Shown piece after piece: positions 43,688 to 52,783 of a stretch of 60,740 bases of DNA. This DNA comes from Sulfurovum sp. GTDB lineage: Bacteria; Campylobacterota; Campylobacteria; Campylobacterales; Sulfurovaceae. Below the pieces are notes generated by a model. That model ran no database searches, had not been told where the DNA came from, and saw only the letters and a list, made by a program, of their open reading frames with translations. The DNA is taken from the NCBI GenBank assembly GCA_030826885.1, contig JAUUDF010000016.1:1-60740 (forward strand), in the 5' to 3' direction. The translations under genes and the position numbers were made by a program. Position 1 is the first letter of the stretch. Each line of letters opens with the position of its first letter.

Positions 43688-44433
43688 TGGGTTCCATGTT
43701 CGACGAGGAGGATTATTTCATTCCTCCGCTCAGCAAGTATGCCTACACTTTCCCAGACCCGAATCATGCTTCTGATGAAGGGCTGCTTGCTTACGGGGGC
43801 GATCTCTCTACGCCGAGGCTTTTGACGGCCTACCGTAAAGGAATTTTCCCATGGTATGCCAAGGGAGACCCCATTTTGTGGTGGTCTCCAGACCCGCGGC
43901 TGCTGTTGTATCCCGATCGTTTTATTGTACGCAAATCGTTTCGCAGGGTGCTTAGAAACGGAGGGTTTGAAGTCACGTTTGACCACCGTTTCGAAGAGGT
44001 GATCCGCTACTGTGCCACCGTACCCAGAGAAGGGCAGGAGGGTTCATGGATACTGCCGGAAATTCAGGAGGCGTACATACGTTTGCATGAAGAGGGGTTT
44101 GCACACAGTGTCGAGGTGTATAAAGATGGCGAATTGGTCGGAGGACTTTACGGGCTTGCCATGGGAAAAGCCTTTTTCGGTGAATCGATGTTTTCGCTGG
44201 TCTCCAATGCCTCAAAGGTTGCCTTCAAGGCACTCAGTGATGTTTTAGGGCAGAGAAGCTATGATTTTATCGATTGTCAGATGCGTACCGACCATATGGT
44301 AGGATTGGGCGCGCAGACCGTACCGCGCAGACAGTTTTTGCAGGAGCTTGACGCAGCACTGCAAAAGCCGAGTGACCTGGGAAACTGGCAGGAATTTGAA
44401 TGGAACTATAAGGAAACGACTGATGGTAAATAG
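43687..44433 (+). CDS. aat: Leucyl/phenylalanyl-tRNA-protein transferase
   Basis: 248 residues. Motifs LLAYGGDLS, AYRKGIFPWY, LWWSPDPR, GLYGLAMGKAFFGESMFS and DCQMRTDHM are diagnostic. The enzyme adds Leu or Phe to proteins with N-terminal Lys or Arg, creating N-degrons read by ClpS, whose gene heads this operon. GTG 43687 has AAGGGAA upstream; ATG 43696 is an alternative. It overlaps tal by 11 nt. Confidence 0.94.
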   Translation: MGSMFDEEDYFIPPLSKYAYTFPDPNHASDEGLLAYGGDLSTPRLLTAYRKGIFPWYAKGDPILWWSPDPRLLLYPDRFIVRKSFRRVLRNGGFEVTFDHRFEEVIRYCATVPREGQEGSWILPEIQEAYIRLHEEGFAHSVEVYKDGELVGGLYGLAMGKAFFGESMFSLVSNASKVAFKALSDVLGQRSYDFIDCQMRTDHMVGLGAQTVPRRQFLQELDAALQKPSDLGNWQEFEWNYKETTDGK

Positions 44434-45406
44434 AGAGATAGGATTTTCACTGTGGCTTGATTTTGTGGAACGGGACTACCTGAAAAAGGAGTTTGGTGCA
44501 TTGATCGAAAAAGGGATTATCAACGGGGCGACAAGTAACCCGGCGATTTTTGCCTCCGCCATTACCACTTCCCCTGCCTACAAAGAACAGCTTGCATCTC
44601 TGGAAGGAAAAACGCCCAAAGAGAAGTATGAAGCACTGGCGATAGAAGATATTAGAACCGCTGCGCGTGCGCTTCGCCCGCTCTATGATGAAGACAATGA
44701 CGGTTATATCTCCATCGAGGTCGATCCGTTCCTTTCAAACGATACACAAGGAACCATCGAAGAGGGCAGAAGACTTTTTGAATGTATCGGCGAACCCAAT
44801 GTCATGATCAAAGTACCTGCGACCAATGCCGGATATGAGGCGATGAAGATGTTGCTGAGTGAAGGTATTTCTGTAAATGCAACACTGATATTCTCTCCGA
44901 CACAGGCACAGCGGTGTGTCAAAGCGATGGAAGAGGGGATGTCTCAGACCAAGGCAAAAGTTGACGGAGTGATCTCGGTCTTTGTCAGCCGGTTTGACCG
45001 TATGCTGGATGACGAGCTTGCCCAGAGTGGAATAGATGGCGGGTTGACCGGTGTTTACAATGCGGCAAAGATATATGCTATGATCGAAAAGGCTGAAAAT
45101 CCGCGTATTCGTACACTTTTCGCCAGTACAGGTGTCAAGGGAGATGATCTGCCACCATACTACTATATGCGCCAGCTTCTTGCCCCGCACAGTGTCAATA
45201 CCGCACCGCTGGCAACTATTGAATCATGGCTTGCCGTCAAGCCGACACCGCCGCAGCTGCCAATGGATGATGCGCTTATAAACGGCTATTTTACCAAGCT
45301 CTCCGATAACGGTTTTGATATGGATGAAGTTTATGCTACACTTTTGAAAGAGGGGCTTGAAGCATTTGAAAACGCGTTTGAAGAGATGCTTGCCAAACTG
45401 AAGTAA
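44423..45406 (+). CDS. tal: Transaldolase
   Basis: 327 residues. The Schiff-base lysine is Lys130 (VMIKVPATNAG); GATSNPAIF, NATLIFSPTQA and FVSRFDRMLD support the assignment. It links the pentose phosphate pathway and glycolysis by transferring dihydroxyacetone units. ATG 44423 follows AAGGAA and sits within the 3' end of aat. Why it belongs to the N-degron operon is not clear; coupling by overlap suggests shared expression. Confidence 0.93.
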   Translation: MVNREIGFSLWLDFVERDYLKKEFGALIEKGIINGATSNPAIFASAITTSPAYKEQLASLEGKTPKEKYEALAIEDIRTAARALRPLYDEDNDGYISIEVDPFLSNDTQGTIEEGRRLFECIGEPNVMIKVPATNAGYEAMKMLLSEGISVNATLIFSPTQAQRCVKAMEEGMSQTKAKVDGVISVFVSRFDRMLDDELAQSGIDGGLTGVYNAAKIYAMIEKAENPRIRTLFASTGVKGDDLPPYYYMRQLLAPHSVNTAPLATIESWLAVKPTPPQLPMDDALINGYFTKLSDNGFDMDEVYATLLKEGLEAFENAFEEMLAKLK

Positions 45407-45431
45407 AAAAAGTGTAAACAAGGAAGTGTAG

Positions 45432-46565
45432 ATGGAAGAGAAACTTAAACTGTATCTGCGTACAATGATAAGTAACAACGGAAGTGACCTTCACCTCAAA
45501 TCGGGTTCGCATGTACGTACCAGAATATACGGGACCCTTAAAATTGTGGGGAAAGAGATACTGAGTGCCGAAGATATGGATCAGCTTGCCAGAGAGATCA
45601 CCACAGAAGAGCAGTATGACAAACTTCAGTCGGACAGAAACCTTGACTTTTCCTATGCAATAGGCAGCGATCACCGGTTCAGGGTCAACTTTTTCTATCA
45701 GATGGACGGTTTGAGTGCGGTTTTCCGAATTATTCCCGTAGAAATACTGAGTATTGAACAGTTGGGACTTCCCGAAGTAGTCAATGATTTTGCCAATATT
45801 CAGCGTGGACTGGTACTGGTGACAGGTGTTACCGGATCAGGTAAGTCTACGACGCTTGCAGCCATTCTCGACAAAATAAACCGGGAACAGAAAAAACATA
45901 TTATTACCGTAGAGGACCCGATAGAGTTCGTACACAAGGATCGGGGCTGTCTGATCAACCAACGAAGTATCGGCCAGGATGCACACTCTTTCTCCGATGC
46001 CCTTCGCGCGGCACTGAGGGAAGACCCCGACATTATCCTCGTTGGGGAGATGCGTGACCTTGAAACCATTGATATCGCGATGCACGCAGCCAATACAGGA
46101 CACCTTGTCTTCTCGACACTTCACACACTCGATGCCAAGGAGACGATTGACAGGATCGTGGGGATGTTCCCAAATGACGAGCAGAACCGTATTAGGATGT
46201 CACTCGCATCGGTACTTGAGGGGGTGCTCTCCCAGCGGCTTATTCCGACAGTCAAAGGCGGACGGGTCGCTGCGATTGAGATATTGAAAAAGACAGCACG
46301 TATTGAGCAGCTTATCGCCGAAAACCGTGACAGCGAGATTCTTGATGCCCTCTTTGAAGGAAAAGAGATTTATGGTACCCAAACCTTTGACCAGGCACTG
46401 TTGGACATTTTCAGACGGGGAGACATAGACGAAAAAACAGCGCTTGAATACGCCACCAACCCGGCAGATATGAAACTGAAGATGGAGGGTGTCGGCAAAG
46501 GCGCAATTGTTGATGAAGAGATGCTTGAAAAAGAAATAGAAGTCTTCGATTTTAAGGATGAGTAG
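45432..46565 (+). CDS. pilT: Type IV pilus retraction ATPase
   Basis: 377 residues. An N-terminal PAS-like domain (DLHLKSGSHVRTRIYG) precedes the secretion ATPase core: Walker A TGVTGSGKST near residue 131, Asp box EDPIEFVH, Walker B LVGEMRDLETI, and the PilT-typical AANTGHLVFSTLHT His box. The retraction motor drives twitching and DNA uptake, linking it to the prepilin (0.1 kb) and comEC (5.8 kb). The TAG is part of a strong hairpin. No other pil genes are adjacent. Confidence 0.93.
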   Translation: MEEKLKLYLRTMISNNGSDLHLKSGSHVRTRIYGTLKIVGKEILSAEDMDQLAREITTEEQYDKLQSDRNLDFSYAIGSDHRFRVNFFYQMDGLSAVFRIIPVEILSIEQLGLPEVVNDFANIQRGLVLVTGVTGSGKSTTLAAILDKINREQKKHIITVEDPIEFVHKDRGCLINQRSIGQDAHSFSDALRAALREDPDIILVGEMRDLETIDIAMHAANTGHLVFSTLHTLDAKETIDRIVGMFPNDEQNRIRMSLASVLEGVLSQRLIPTVKGGRVAAIEILKKTARIEQLIAENRDSEILDALFEGKEIYGTQTFDQALLDIFRRGDIDEKTALEYATNPADMKLKMEGVGKGAIVDEEMLEKEIEVFDFKDE

Positions 46566-46602
46566 CGTAAAGAAATCGTGAACTGCTTCACGATTTTAGC
46601 TA
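46562..46602 (+). terminator. Hairpin terminator candidate after pilT
   Basis: An inner stem AATCGTGAA / TTCACGATT (46574-46582 with 46587-46595) closes a CTGC loop, followed by TT. Outer bases GTAGC and GCTAC (46562-46566, 46598-46602) also pair, embracing the pilT stop codon. Confidence 0.5.
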
Positions 46603-46690
46603 CGAAACCGAAGCGGTGAAGCAAAGCGACCCGCGAAGGCAAAGCGTAAAGAAACCATCATCTGCATACCAAAATTCAGCTACGAAACTT
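46562..46690. repeat. Imperfect direct repeat in the pilT-rplY gap
   Basis: Two copies of a roughly 46-nt unit begin GCGTAAAGAAA and end AGCTACGAAAC (46565-46607 and 46645-46690), with divergent middles. They are separated by a purine-rich stretch with AAGCGGTGAAGC. The first copy forms the hairpin described separately; the second does not. The rest of the gap before rplY holds TATAATCC near 46718, a likely promoter. Confidence 0.5.
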
Positions 46691-46751
46691 CAACTCTTTT
46701 TAAAATTGTTTCGATATAATCCCTCTCTATTTTTAATTTAAGGAAACAATA

Positions 46752-47288
46752 ATGTTAGAAGGTATCGTTAGAGAGAGTATCGGAAAGACGACTGCAAAGA
46801 AGCTTAGAAGAGATGGTTATCTAACTGCAAACCTTTACGCAAAAGGCGTAGAGAACATTCAGGCGGCATTTAAACGCGGTGAGTTTGTTAGAGCAGTAAG
46901 AGCAAAAGAAAATCTTGCATTCCCGGTAAAAGTGGGAGACAAAGAACTGAATGTTGTCATCCAGGAGTATCAACTGCACCCGGTACACGGTGAAGTCGTA
47001 CATGTGGATCTTAGAATCGCCGTACCCGGTCAGGTTACAGACTACCTTGTCCCTGTTGTCACACACGGAACGCCGGTAGGACTGAAAAACAAAGGTGTTC
47101 TTGTTATTTCCAAAAGAAGGGTCAAAGTGAGAGGTGCCATTGAAAATATACCTGCAAAGTTCGACCTGAATGTCGAACCGCTTAACAGAGATGACTCTAT
47201 TCTTGTAAGAGATGTGGAAGTACCTGAAGGGTGTCGTATGATGGACAGACCTGATGTTGCTATCTGTGGTGTGATCAAGTCTAAATAA
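46752..47288 (+). CDS. rplY: 50S ribosomal protein L25/general stress protein Ctc
   Basis: 178 residues, the long (TL5/CTC) form with a C-terminal beta domain beyond the 5S rRNA-binding part. VRESIGKTTAKKLRRDGYLTANLYAKG opens the L25 domain and VHVDLRIAVPG the linker. It binds 5S rRNA in the large subunit. AAGGAAAC precedes the ATG. pth follows after 18 nt, the common rplY-pth pairing. Confidence 0.94.
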   Translation: MLEGIVRESIGKTTAKKLRRDGYLTANLYAKGVENIQAAFKRGEFVRAVRAKENLAFPVKVGDKELNVVIQEYQLHPVHGEVVHVDLRIAVPGQVTDYLVPVVTHGTPVGLKNKGVLVISKRRVKVRGAIENIPAKFDLNVEPLNRDDSILVRDVEVPEGCRMMDRPDVAICGVIKSK

Positions 47289-47306
47289 CTTCATGAAAGC
47301 ATTGTC

Positions 47307-47876
47307 GTGACACTCTTTGCAGGTCTGGGGAATCCGGGATCACAGTATGAAGAGACACGTCACAACATAGGGTTCAAAGTCATTGACGCGATAGTCAGTG
47401 ACTTTAATGCCAGAAATATCTCCAAAACTGCATTTTACGGTGAACTCTACCGTACAGCCAATACCCTTTTTTTAAAACCGACCACGTTTATGAACCTGTC
47501 GGGTAAAAGTCTGCTTCCGGTAAAGCAGTTTTTCAAAATCGATCTTGAAGACATTGTTGTAATTCATGACGATATAGACCTGCCGTTTGGTGCGGTGCGT
47601 TTTAAAAGAGGGGGAGGACATGGAGGCCATAACGGGCTTAAATCCATAGATGCAACGATCGGTAAAGAGTATTTGCGCATTCGTATAGGTGTCGGAAAAC
47701 CCGAACGTAAATCACAGGTAGCAGATTATGTACTTCACCCATTCAGCGATGAGGAAAGGGTATTGCTCGACAAGCTCATTGCGCATGTAGTCGATGCTGC
47801 CAAAGCACTATTGCACCATGAAATCGATGAGGTTAAATCCCGTTACAGCCTGAAATCAATTGAGGGACTGCTGTGA
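47307..47876 (+). CDS. pth: Peptidyl-tRNA hydrolase
   Basis: 189 residues. Active-site residues are Asn9 and His19 (GLGNPGSQYEETRHN) and the Asp of VIHDDIDLPFG; the GGGHGGHNGLKSI loop is also present. It recycles peptidyl-tRNA released from stalled ribosomes. The GTG at 47307 overlaps the TGA of a five-codon frame (ATG at 47293), perhaps giving translational coupling. The TGA overlaps the lptG ATG. Confidence 0.95.
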   Translation: MTLFAGLGNPGSQYEETRHNIGFKVIDAIVSDFNARNISKTAFYGELYRTANTLFLKPTTFMNLSGKSLLPVKQFFKIDLEDIVVIHDDIDLPFGAVRFKRGGGHGGHNGLKSIDATIGKEYLRIRIGVGKPERKSQVADYVLHPFSDEERVLLDKLIAHVVDAAKALLHHEIDEVKSRYSLKSIEGLL

Positions 47877-48961
47877 TGAGTCTTATTACCCCTCCACGCT
47901 ATTTTCGCTATCTTGCACTGCTGTATCTGAAAAACCTTCTATGGATCCTCTTTGGACTCTCGTTCGCCTTTGCTGCCATTGATTATTTCCAGCATATTCA
48001 GGAATTGCAGGTTTCATGGAACTACAAGATACTCTATATCTTCTACATGTGGGAAGAGGCGCTTGGGATGCTCTACCCGCTGGCGATCATTTTTGCACTG
48101 ATAATGACAAAGCTCTCTCTAGTCAGGCAGAACACGATGGGGATACTCCATGCCTTCGGCTATACCAAAAAGCGACTTGTCGTACCGATGTTTCTTGTTG
48201 CACTGTTTGCCTATCTGGTCTTTCTGGGGCTGAATACAACGGAATTCGCCTACGCAAAAGACAAGGCAAAGTCACTATTGAAAAACGAGATCGGTGCCTA
48301 TAATGTCAATGATATCTTTTTTAAGTATAACGATACGTTTGTCTATATGAAAAAACTCGATCCTGTACGTAAAAAACTGGAAAACGTGACCATCTTCAAA
48401 GTTAAAGACAACAAAGTGCTCTATACGATTCACGCACCCTATGCACTGTTTGACGGTCTGCAGTGGGATGCACACAACGCCACAGTGAAAACACACCGAT
48501 ATAACCGGTATGACAACCTCGTACGGTACGATGTGGAACACAAAGATCGTATCAGTACGCTCAAGGGCTATAAACCGAAGATCATCGAATCACTCTATGA
48601 GGGTAAAAGCCTCAATATTCTCGATGCCTATCATACCTGGCAGCTGTTAAAAAGCCAGCATCTCAATTCGGACAAAATACGTTCGGCATTTTATGAAAAA
48701 ACGGTCGTACCGCTGTTTGCACTCGCGATGCTTCTAATTCTGTTTTTCAAACTTCCGTTTCATGCGAGAATGATGAAAATGGGGTTTGTGGTAGCCCTGG
48801 CACTGGGTACGACATTTGTGATTTGGGGCATACTTTTTGGACTGAACCAGATCGGATCGAACGGTGTGGTCATGCCTGAATTGACTGCGGTGCTGCCGGT
48901 CTCTCTGCTCTGGTTTTATGCCATCTATCTCTATTTGACAGACGAACGGAGTATCGGCTAA
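47876..48961 (+). CDS. lptG: LptF/LptG-family lipopolysaccharide export permease
   Basis: 361 residues with three membrane helices at each end and a periplasmic beta-jellyroll in the middle (about 110-265), the YjgP/YjgQ layout. GILHAFGYTKKRLVVP is the cytoplasmic coupling-helix region, and FYEKTVVPLFALAMLLILFFKLPF opens the second membrane half. It would pull LPS from the inner membrane with LptB. LptF and LptG are hard to separate by eye. ATG 47876 overlaps the pth stop. A rho-independent terminator follows. Confidence 0.85.
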   Translation: MSLITPPRYFRYLALLYLKNLLWILFGLSFAFAAIDYFQHIQELQVSWNYKILYIFYMWEEALGMLYPLAIIFALIMTKLSLVRQNTMGILHAFGYTKKRLVVPMFLVALFAYLVFLGLNTTEFAYAKDKAKSLLKNEIGAYNVNDIFFKYNDTFVYMKKLDPVRKKLENVTIFKVKDNKVLYTIHAPYALFDGLQWDAHNATVKTHRYNRYDNLVRYDVEHKDRISTLKGYKPKIIESLYEGKSLNILDAYHTWQLLKSQHLNSDKIRSAFYEKTVVPLFALAMLLILFFKLPFHARMMKMGFVVALALGTTFVIWGILFGLNQIGSNGVVMPELTAVLPVSLLWFYAIYLYLTDERSIG

Positions 48962-48985
48962 TTCATCCTTTCCTCTCCCTTTTAT

Positions 48986-49005
48986 GGGGGGAAATCCCCC
49001 TTTTA
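48986..49005 (+). terminator. Rho-independent terminator after lptG
   Basis: GGGGG at 48986-48990 and CCCCC at 48996-49000 form a stem around GAAAT, followed by TTTTA. This closes the rplY-pth-lptG unit before lysA. Confidence 0.7.
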
Positions 49006-49047
49006 ATCAACTTTTGGATAAAATCACTCCAAATCAGTTTAGGATAG

Positions 49048-50259
49048 ATGATGTCAATAGAGTTCAAAGCACTGGTCAAAAAGTACGGTACACCGCTGTA
49101 TATGTACGATTTTGACTATATTGAAAACCGCTACAACACACTTAAAGAAGCGTTTGCAGGAAAGAAATCACTGATCAACTATGCTGTAAAGGCAAACTCC
49201 AACCTTTCAGTCATTCAGCATCTGGCGAAACTGGGCGCGGGTGCGGACTGTGTCAGCATCGGAGAGGTCTATCGTGCGCTCGATGCGGGAGTGGACAAGT
49301 ATAAAATTATTTTTTCGGGTGTTGGCAAACGTGACGATGAGATAGAAGAGGCACTGAATAAAGATATTCTGATGCTCAACCTTGAGAGTGAAGCGGAAAT
49401 GAAACGGGTAGAGATGGTGGCCAAAAAACTTGGCAAAGAGGCACGCATTTCCATTCGTGTCAATCCCAATATCGATCCGCAGACCCACCCGTATATTTCG
49501 ACCGGTCTGCATGAAAACAAGTTCGGTGTCGAGATAGATATGGCCAAACGGATGTATATTTACGCCAACAAATCGGAACATCTCAATCCGGTCGGTATTC
49601 ATTTTCATATAGGGTCGCAGTTGACCAATCTTGAGCCCATCAAAGAGGCAGCGGCAATTGTTGCCGACCTGGTACGCTCTTTGCAGGCGATCAAAATCGA
49701 TATCAAGTTTTTCGATGTCGGGGGCGGGATCGGTGTCGTGTATGACGATGAACAGCCCATTTCGGAACAGGCGTATGTCGATGCCATTGCCGAAGCGACC
49801 AAGGGGCTTGATGTAACACTTTTGTGTGAACCCGGACGCTATATGGTCGCCAATGCCGGTGCCTTCTTTACGCAGGTACTTTATGAAAAAGTCAACAGCG
49901 GAAAACGCTTCGTGATTGTTGACGGAGCCATGAACGACCTGATCCGTCCGAGCCTTTACAATGCCTATCACAAGATAGAGGCTCCCGGTGTAGAGGGAGA
50001 AAAGAGTGAAGCAGATGTGGTAGGTCCCGTATGTGAGAGTGGGGATTTCTTTGGAAAGAATGTACCGCTGCCGCCGCTGGAACATGGAGATATTCTGGTC
50101 GTACACTCTGCCGGAGCATACGGCTTTACCATGGCAAGTAACTACAATACCCGCCCAAAACCTGCAGAGGTTGCGCTTCAGGGTGGCAGTGATAGACTGA
50201 TCAGAGCGCGTGAAACCTATGAGGATCAGGTACGGCTGGAAAAGGCGTATTTGCTGTAG
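49048..50259 (+). CDS. lysA: Diaminopimelate decarboxylase
   Basis: 403 residues, PLP-dependent. The PLP lysine is Lys48 (YAVKANSN); GIHFHIGSQ, FDVGGGIG, EPGRYMVANAG and VGPVCESGDFFG are all present. It makes lysine from meso-diaminopimelate. Start ATG 49048 or the adjacent 49051; AGGA precedes. A TAAAAT box near 49018 is the likely promoter. It heads lysA-pheA-hisC, an amino-acid synthesis run. Confidence 0.95.
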   Translation: MMSIEFKALVKKYGTPLYMYDFDYIENRYNTLKEAFAGKKSLINYAVKANSNLSVIQHLAKLGAGADCVSIGEVYRALDAGVDKYKIIFSGVGKRDDEIEEALNKDILMLNLESEAEMKRVEMVAKKLGKEARISIRVNPNIDPQTHPYISTGLHENKFGVEIDMAKRMYIYANKSEHLNPVGIHFHIGSQLTNLEPIKEAAAIVADLVRSLQAIKIDIKFFDVGGGIGVVYDDEQPISEQAYVDAIAEATKGLDVTLLCEPGRYMVANAGAFFTQVLYEKVNSGKRFVIVDGAMNDLIRPSLYNAYHKIEAPGVEGEKSEADVVGPVCESGDFFGKNVPLPPLEHGDILVVHSAGAYGFTMASNYNTRPKPAEVALQGGSDRLIRARETYEDQVRLEKAYLL

Positions 50260-50279
50260 GGCAAGAGTAAGGAGCAAAG

Positions 50280-51338
50280 ATGACGCTGGATGAGTTACGA
50301 GAAAAGATAGACCGTATTGATGATACACTGCTAAAACTCTACAATGAACGTATGGAACTGGTGCATCAGGTGGGTGAACTGAAAAGCACTACCGGTGCGC
50401 CGATTTACCGTCCGGAGCGAGAGCAGGCGATTTTGCAGCGTCTCAAGGCACACAATGACGGTAAGCTGACAGATGCGGCTATTGATGCACTTTTTTTGGA
50501 GCTTTTTGCGGTCGCACGCAACCTTGAGCGTCCGGAAGCGGTTGCCTACCTGGGACCTGAAGCGAGTTTTACCCATCAGGCAGCCGAGAGCAAGTTTGGT
50601 GCAATGAGTACCTACTACCCGGTCGCGACGATCAAAGGTGTCTTTCGCGAGGTTGCCAACGGCAAAGCGAAGTTCGGTGTCGTGCCCATTGAAAACAGTT
50701 CCAACGGTATCGTAAGCGATACGATAAGCTGTCTGAACGACTATGATCTGAAGATCATTGCAGAGGTTGTGGTGGATATTCATCATGTATTGGCATCTCG
50801 TGCAGAAAATATCGGCAATATCAAACGCATCTATTCAAAAGATATCGCTTTTGGACAGTGTCAGAACTTTTTGAATGATTTCGGGTTTGATAATGTAGAG
50901 CAGATACCGGTGGAGTCAACGGCAAAAGCGGCGAAGCTCGCTGCCGAAGATCCGCAAAGTGCAGCCATCTGTTCCGTAGTTGCCGCGAAGATCAACAACC
51001 TTCCGGTACTCTTTGAGAATATTGAGGATGATCAGAACAACCGTACGCGCTTCTTTGTCATCAGTGATTTCGAGAATGCCCCAAGCGGGAACGACAAAAC
51101 CTCTCTGCTTGTCAGGCTGCCCAACAAACCGGGGTCGCTGGTGGAGTTTTTGAATGATTTTGAAAAGGCACACATTAACCTGACCAAGATAAAATCACAC
51201 ATAGTCGAAGGTGTTTCCATCTTCTTTATTGAATTTAACGGGCATAAAGACGATGAGAAGATTAAAGTGATTCTCGACAAACATCAGGGGTCGGTAAAGG
51301 TGCTGGGATCCTATGTGAAAGAGACAGATGACATTTAA
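50280..51338 (+). CDS. pheA: Chorismate mutase / prephenate dehydratase
   Basis: 352 residues, a fusion of three parts. The AroQ chorismate mutase (1-85: LREKIDRIDDTLLKLYNERM) comes first, then prephenate dehydratase (about 92-265, with FGVVPIENSSNGIV and the catalytic NRTRFFVI), then an ACT domain (SLLVRLPNKPGSLVEFL) for feedback by phenylalanine. AAGGAG precedes ATG 50280. A 128-nt spacer with a broken micro-frame separates it from hisC. Confidence 0.95.
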   Translation: MTLDELREKIDRIDDTLLKLYNERMELVHQVGELKSTTGAPIYRPEREQAILQRLKAHNDGKLTDAAIDALFLELFAVARNLERPEAVAYLGPEASFTHQAAESKFGAMSTYYPVATIKGVFREVANGKAKFGVVPIENSSNGIVSDTISCLNDYDLKIIAEVVVDIHHVLASRAENIGNIKRIYSKDIAFGQCQNFLNDFGFDNVEQIPVESTAKAAKLAAEDPQSAAICSVVAAKINNLPVLFENIEDDQNNRTRFFVISDFENAPSGNDKTSLLVRLPNKPGSLVEFLNDFEKAHINLTKIKSHIVEGVSIFFIEFNGHKDDEKIKVILDKHQGSVKVLGSYVKETDDI

Positions 51339-51466
51339 ACGCCACATCGACGGTAAATGGTGCCGGTAAGTTTTGTTTACAGAAGGCGCTTATCGTCTGA
51401 ATGAGGAGCAGATCCCGTATCTGCCCATGTGATACAACAATAAAGAAAGTTCGTAAAAGGCAGAAG

Positions 51467-52561
51467 ATGAGATTCAATAAAGTACTTGAAAATATTCAAA
51501 CCTATGAAGCGGGGAAACCGATAGAACTGGTGGTGCGTGAGTTTGGGATTGCTCCGGAAGATGTCGTTAAACTGGCATCCAATGAAAACCCCATCGGTAC
51601 CGCTCCTGCAGTGGCAGAGGTCATCCGCAGTCATGCCGACAAGGCACACCTCTATCCGGATGACAGCATGTTCGAGCTTAAAGCGGCACTCTCTGAAAAA
51701 TACGGTGTAGAGGATGACAACATTATCATCGGTGCGGGAAGTGACCAGGTGCTTGAGTTTATCTCCCGAGCCCTGCTCAATGAGACTGAATCGGTACTGA
51801 TGAGTGCCGTAACGTTCGCGATGTATGAAATTTACGCCAAGCAGATGGGGGCGAAAATATACCGCACGGCAAGTTATGCACACAAGTACGACGAGTTCAT
51901 GAAAGCCTACAGGATGTACCACCCCAAGATAGTCTATATCTGTACACCCAACAACCCGACGGGTGATGCGACCTCAAAAGAGGAGGTGCTGCGTATCATT
52001 GAAGCAGTCGATACCGATACACTGGTCGTAGTTGACGGTGCGTACATGGAATATGCCGCGGCGAAAGATGCCAGGTACGCCATCACGCCCAAAGAGCTGC
52101 TGTGCTACGAGCACGTGATCTATCTGGGGACCTTCTCAAAGGCTTACGGACTTGGAGGCATGCGTGTGGGGTACGGTATTGCACAAAGTGCACTTATAAA
52201 ACAGCTTTACAAGATGCGTCCGCCGTTTAACATTACGACACTCTCGCTTGCCGCAGCGATAGAAGCAGCGAAAGATACGGCATTTGTCGAGAAGTCCGTT
52301 GCGCTGCACCAGGATCAGATCAAACGGTATGAGGCATTTGCCAAAGAGCATGGATTACGCTATATTGAGAGTTATACAAACTTTATCACCTATCTTTTCC
52401 CGGAAACACTCGATTCGACAGAGATAAGCGATGGACTGCTTAAAAGAGGGGTTATCATCAGAAACCTTGCCTCTTACGGGATGAATGCGATTCGTATTAC
52501 CGTAGGTACCGCTGCTCAGAATGATACCTTCTTCAAGCACTTTGCGGAGGTTATTGCGTGA
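51467..52561 (+). CDS. hisC: Histidinol-phosphate aminotransferase
   Basis: 364 residues, class II-type fold I PLP enzyme. [24 protein letters not shown] and [17 protein letters not shown] with PLP Lys225 are typical. It converts imidazole acetol phosphate to histidinol phosphate; placed next to pheA, it may also act on aromatic amino acids. ATG 51467 follows AAAAGG. The stop TGA overlaps the GTG of the next small gene. Confidence 0.92.
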   Translation: MRFNKVLENIQTYEAGKPIELVVREFGIAPEDVVKLASNENPIGTAPAVAEVIRSHADKAHLYPDDSMFELKAALSEKYGVEDDNIIIGAGSDQVLEFISRALLNETESVLMSAVTFAMYEIYAKQMGAKIYRTASYAHKYDEFMKAYRMYHPKIVYICTPNNPTGDATSKEEVLRIIEAVDTDTLVVVDGAYMEYAAAKDARYAITPKELLCYEHVIYLGTFSKAYGLGGMRVGYGIAQSALIKQLYKMRPPFNITTLSLAAAIEAAKDTAFVEKSVALHQDQIKRYEAFAKEHGLRYIESYTNFITYLFPETLDSTEISDGLLKRGVIIRNLASYGMNAIRITVGTAAQNDTFFKHFAEVIA

Positions 52562-52773
52562 GATACGCAGAGGTTGTCGGCATCTCTGATGTGGTGATAA
52601 ACCCTTTTGAGATTGCCGATTTTACGGAGCGAGCCGGCAGAGGGGTTTTGGTTGTAAAACAGGTGAAGAAAAAACAGATAAAAGCGATAGCGAAGAGACT
52701 GGGACTGGCTTATGATGAAAAACAGCTGCTATTCGCAAAACAGATACTCAATGAGTATATCAGTGAACAATAA
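52558..52773 (+). CDS. Small conserved-looking protein between hisC and dxs
   Basis: 71 residues, soluble, no cysteines. The sequence [29 protein letters not shown] is basic and helical, compatible with nucleic-acid or protein binding. GTG 52558 overlaps the hisC TGA (GTGA), so expression is coupled. dxs starts 10 nt after its stop. I do not recognise the family. Confidence 0.65.
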   Translation: MRYAEVVGISDVVINPFEIADFTERAGRGVLVVKQVKKKQIKAIAKRLGLAYDEKQLLFAKQILNEYISEQ

Positions 52774-52783
52774 AGAAAAAACA

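Noticed and set aside
49207-50328. Long open frame (373 codons) antisense to lysA
   Set aside because: It lies wholly opposite a clear lysA/pheA start; the translation is rich in His, Arg and Cys with no family motif, typical of a shadow frame.
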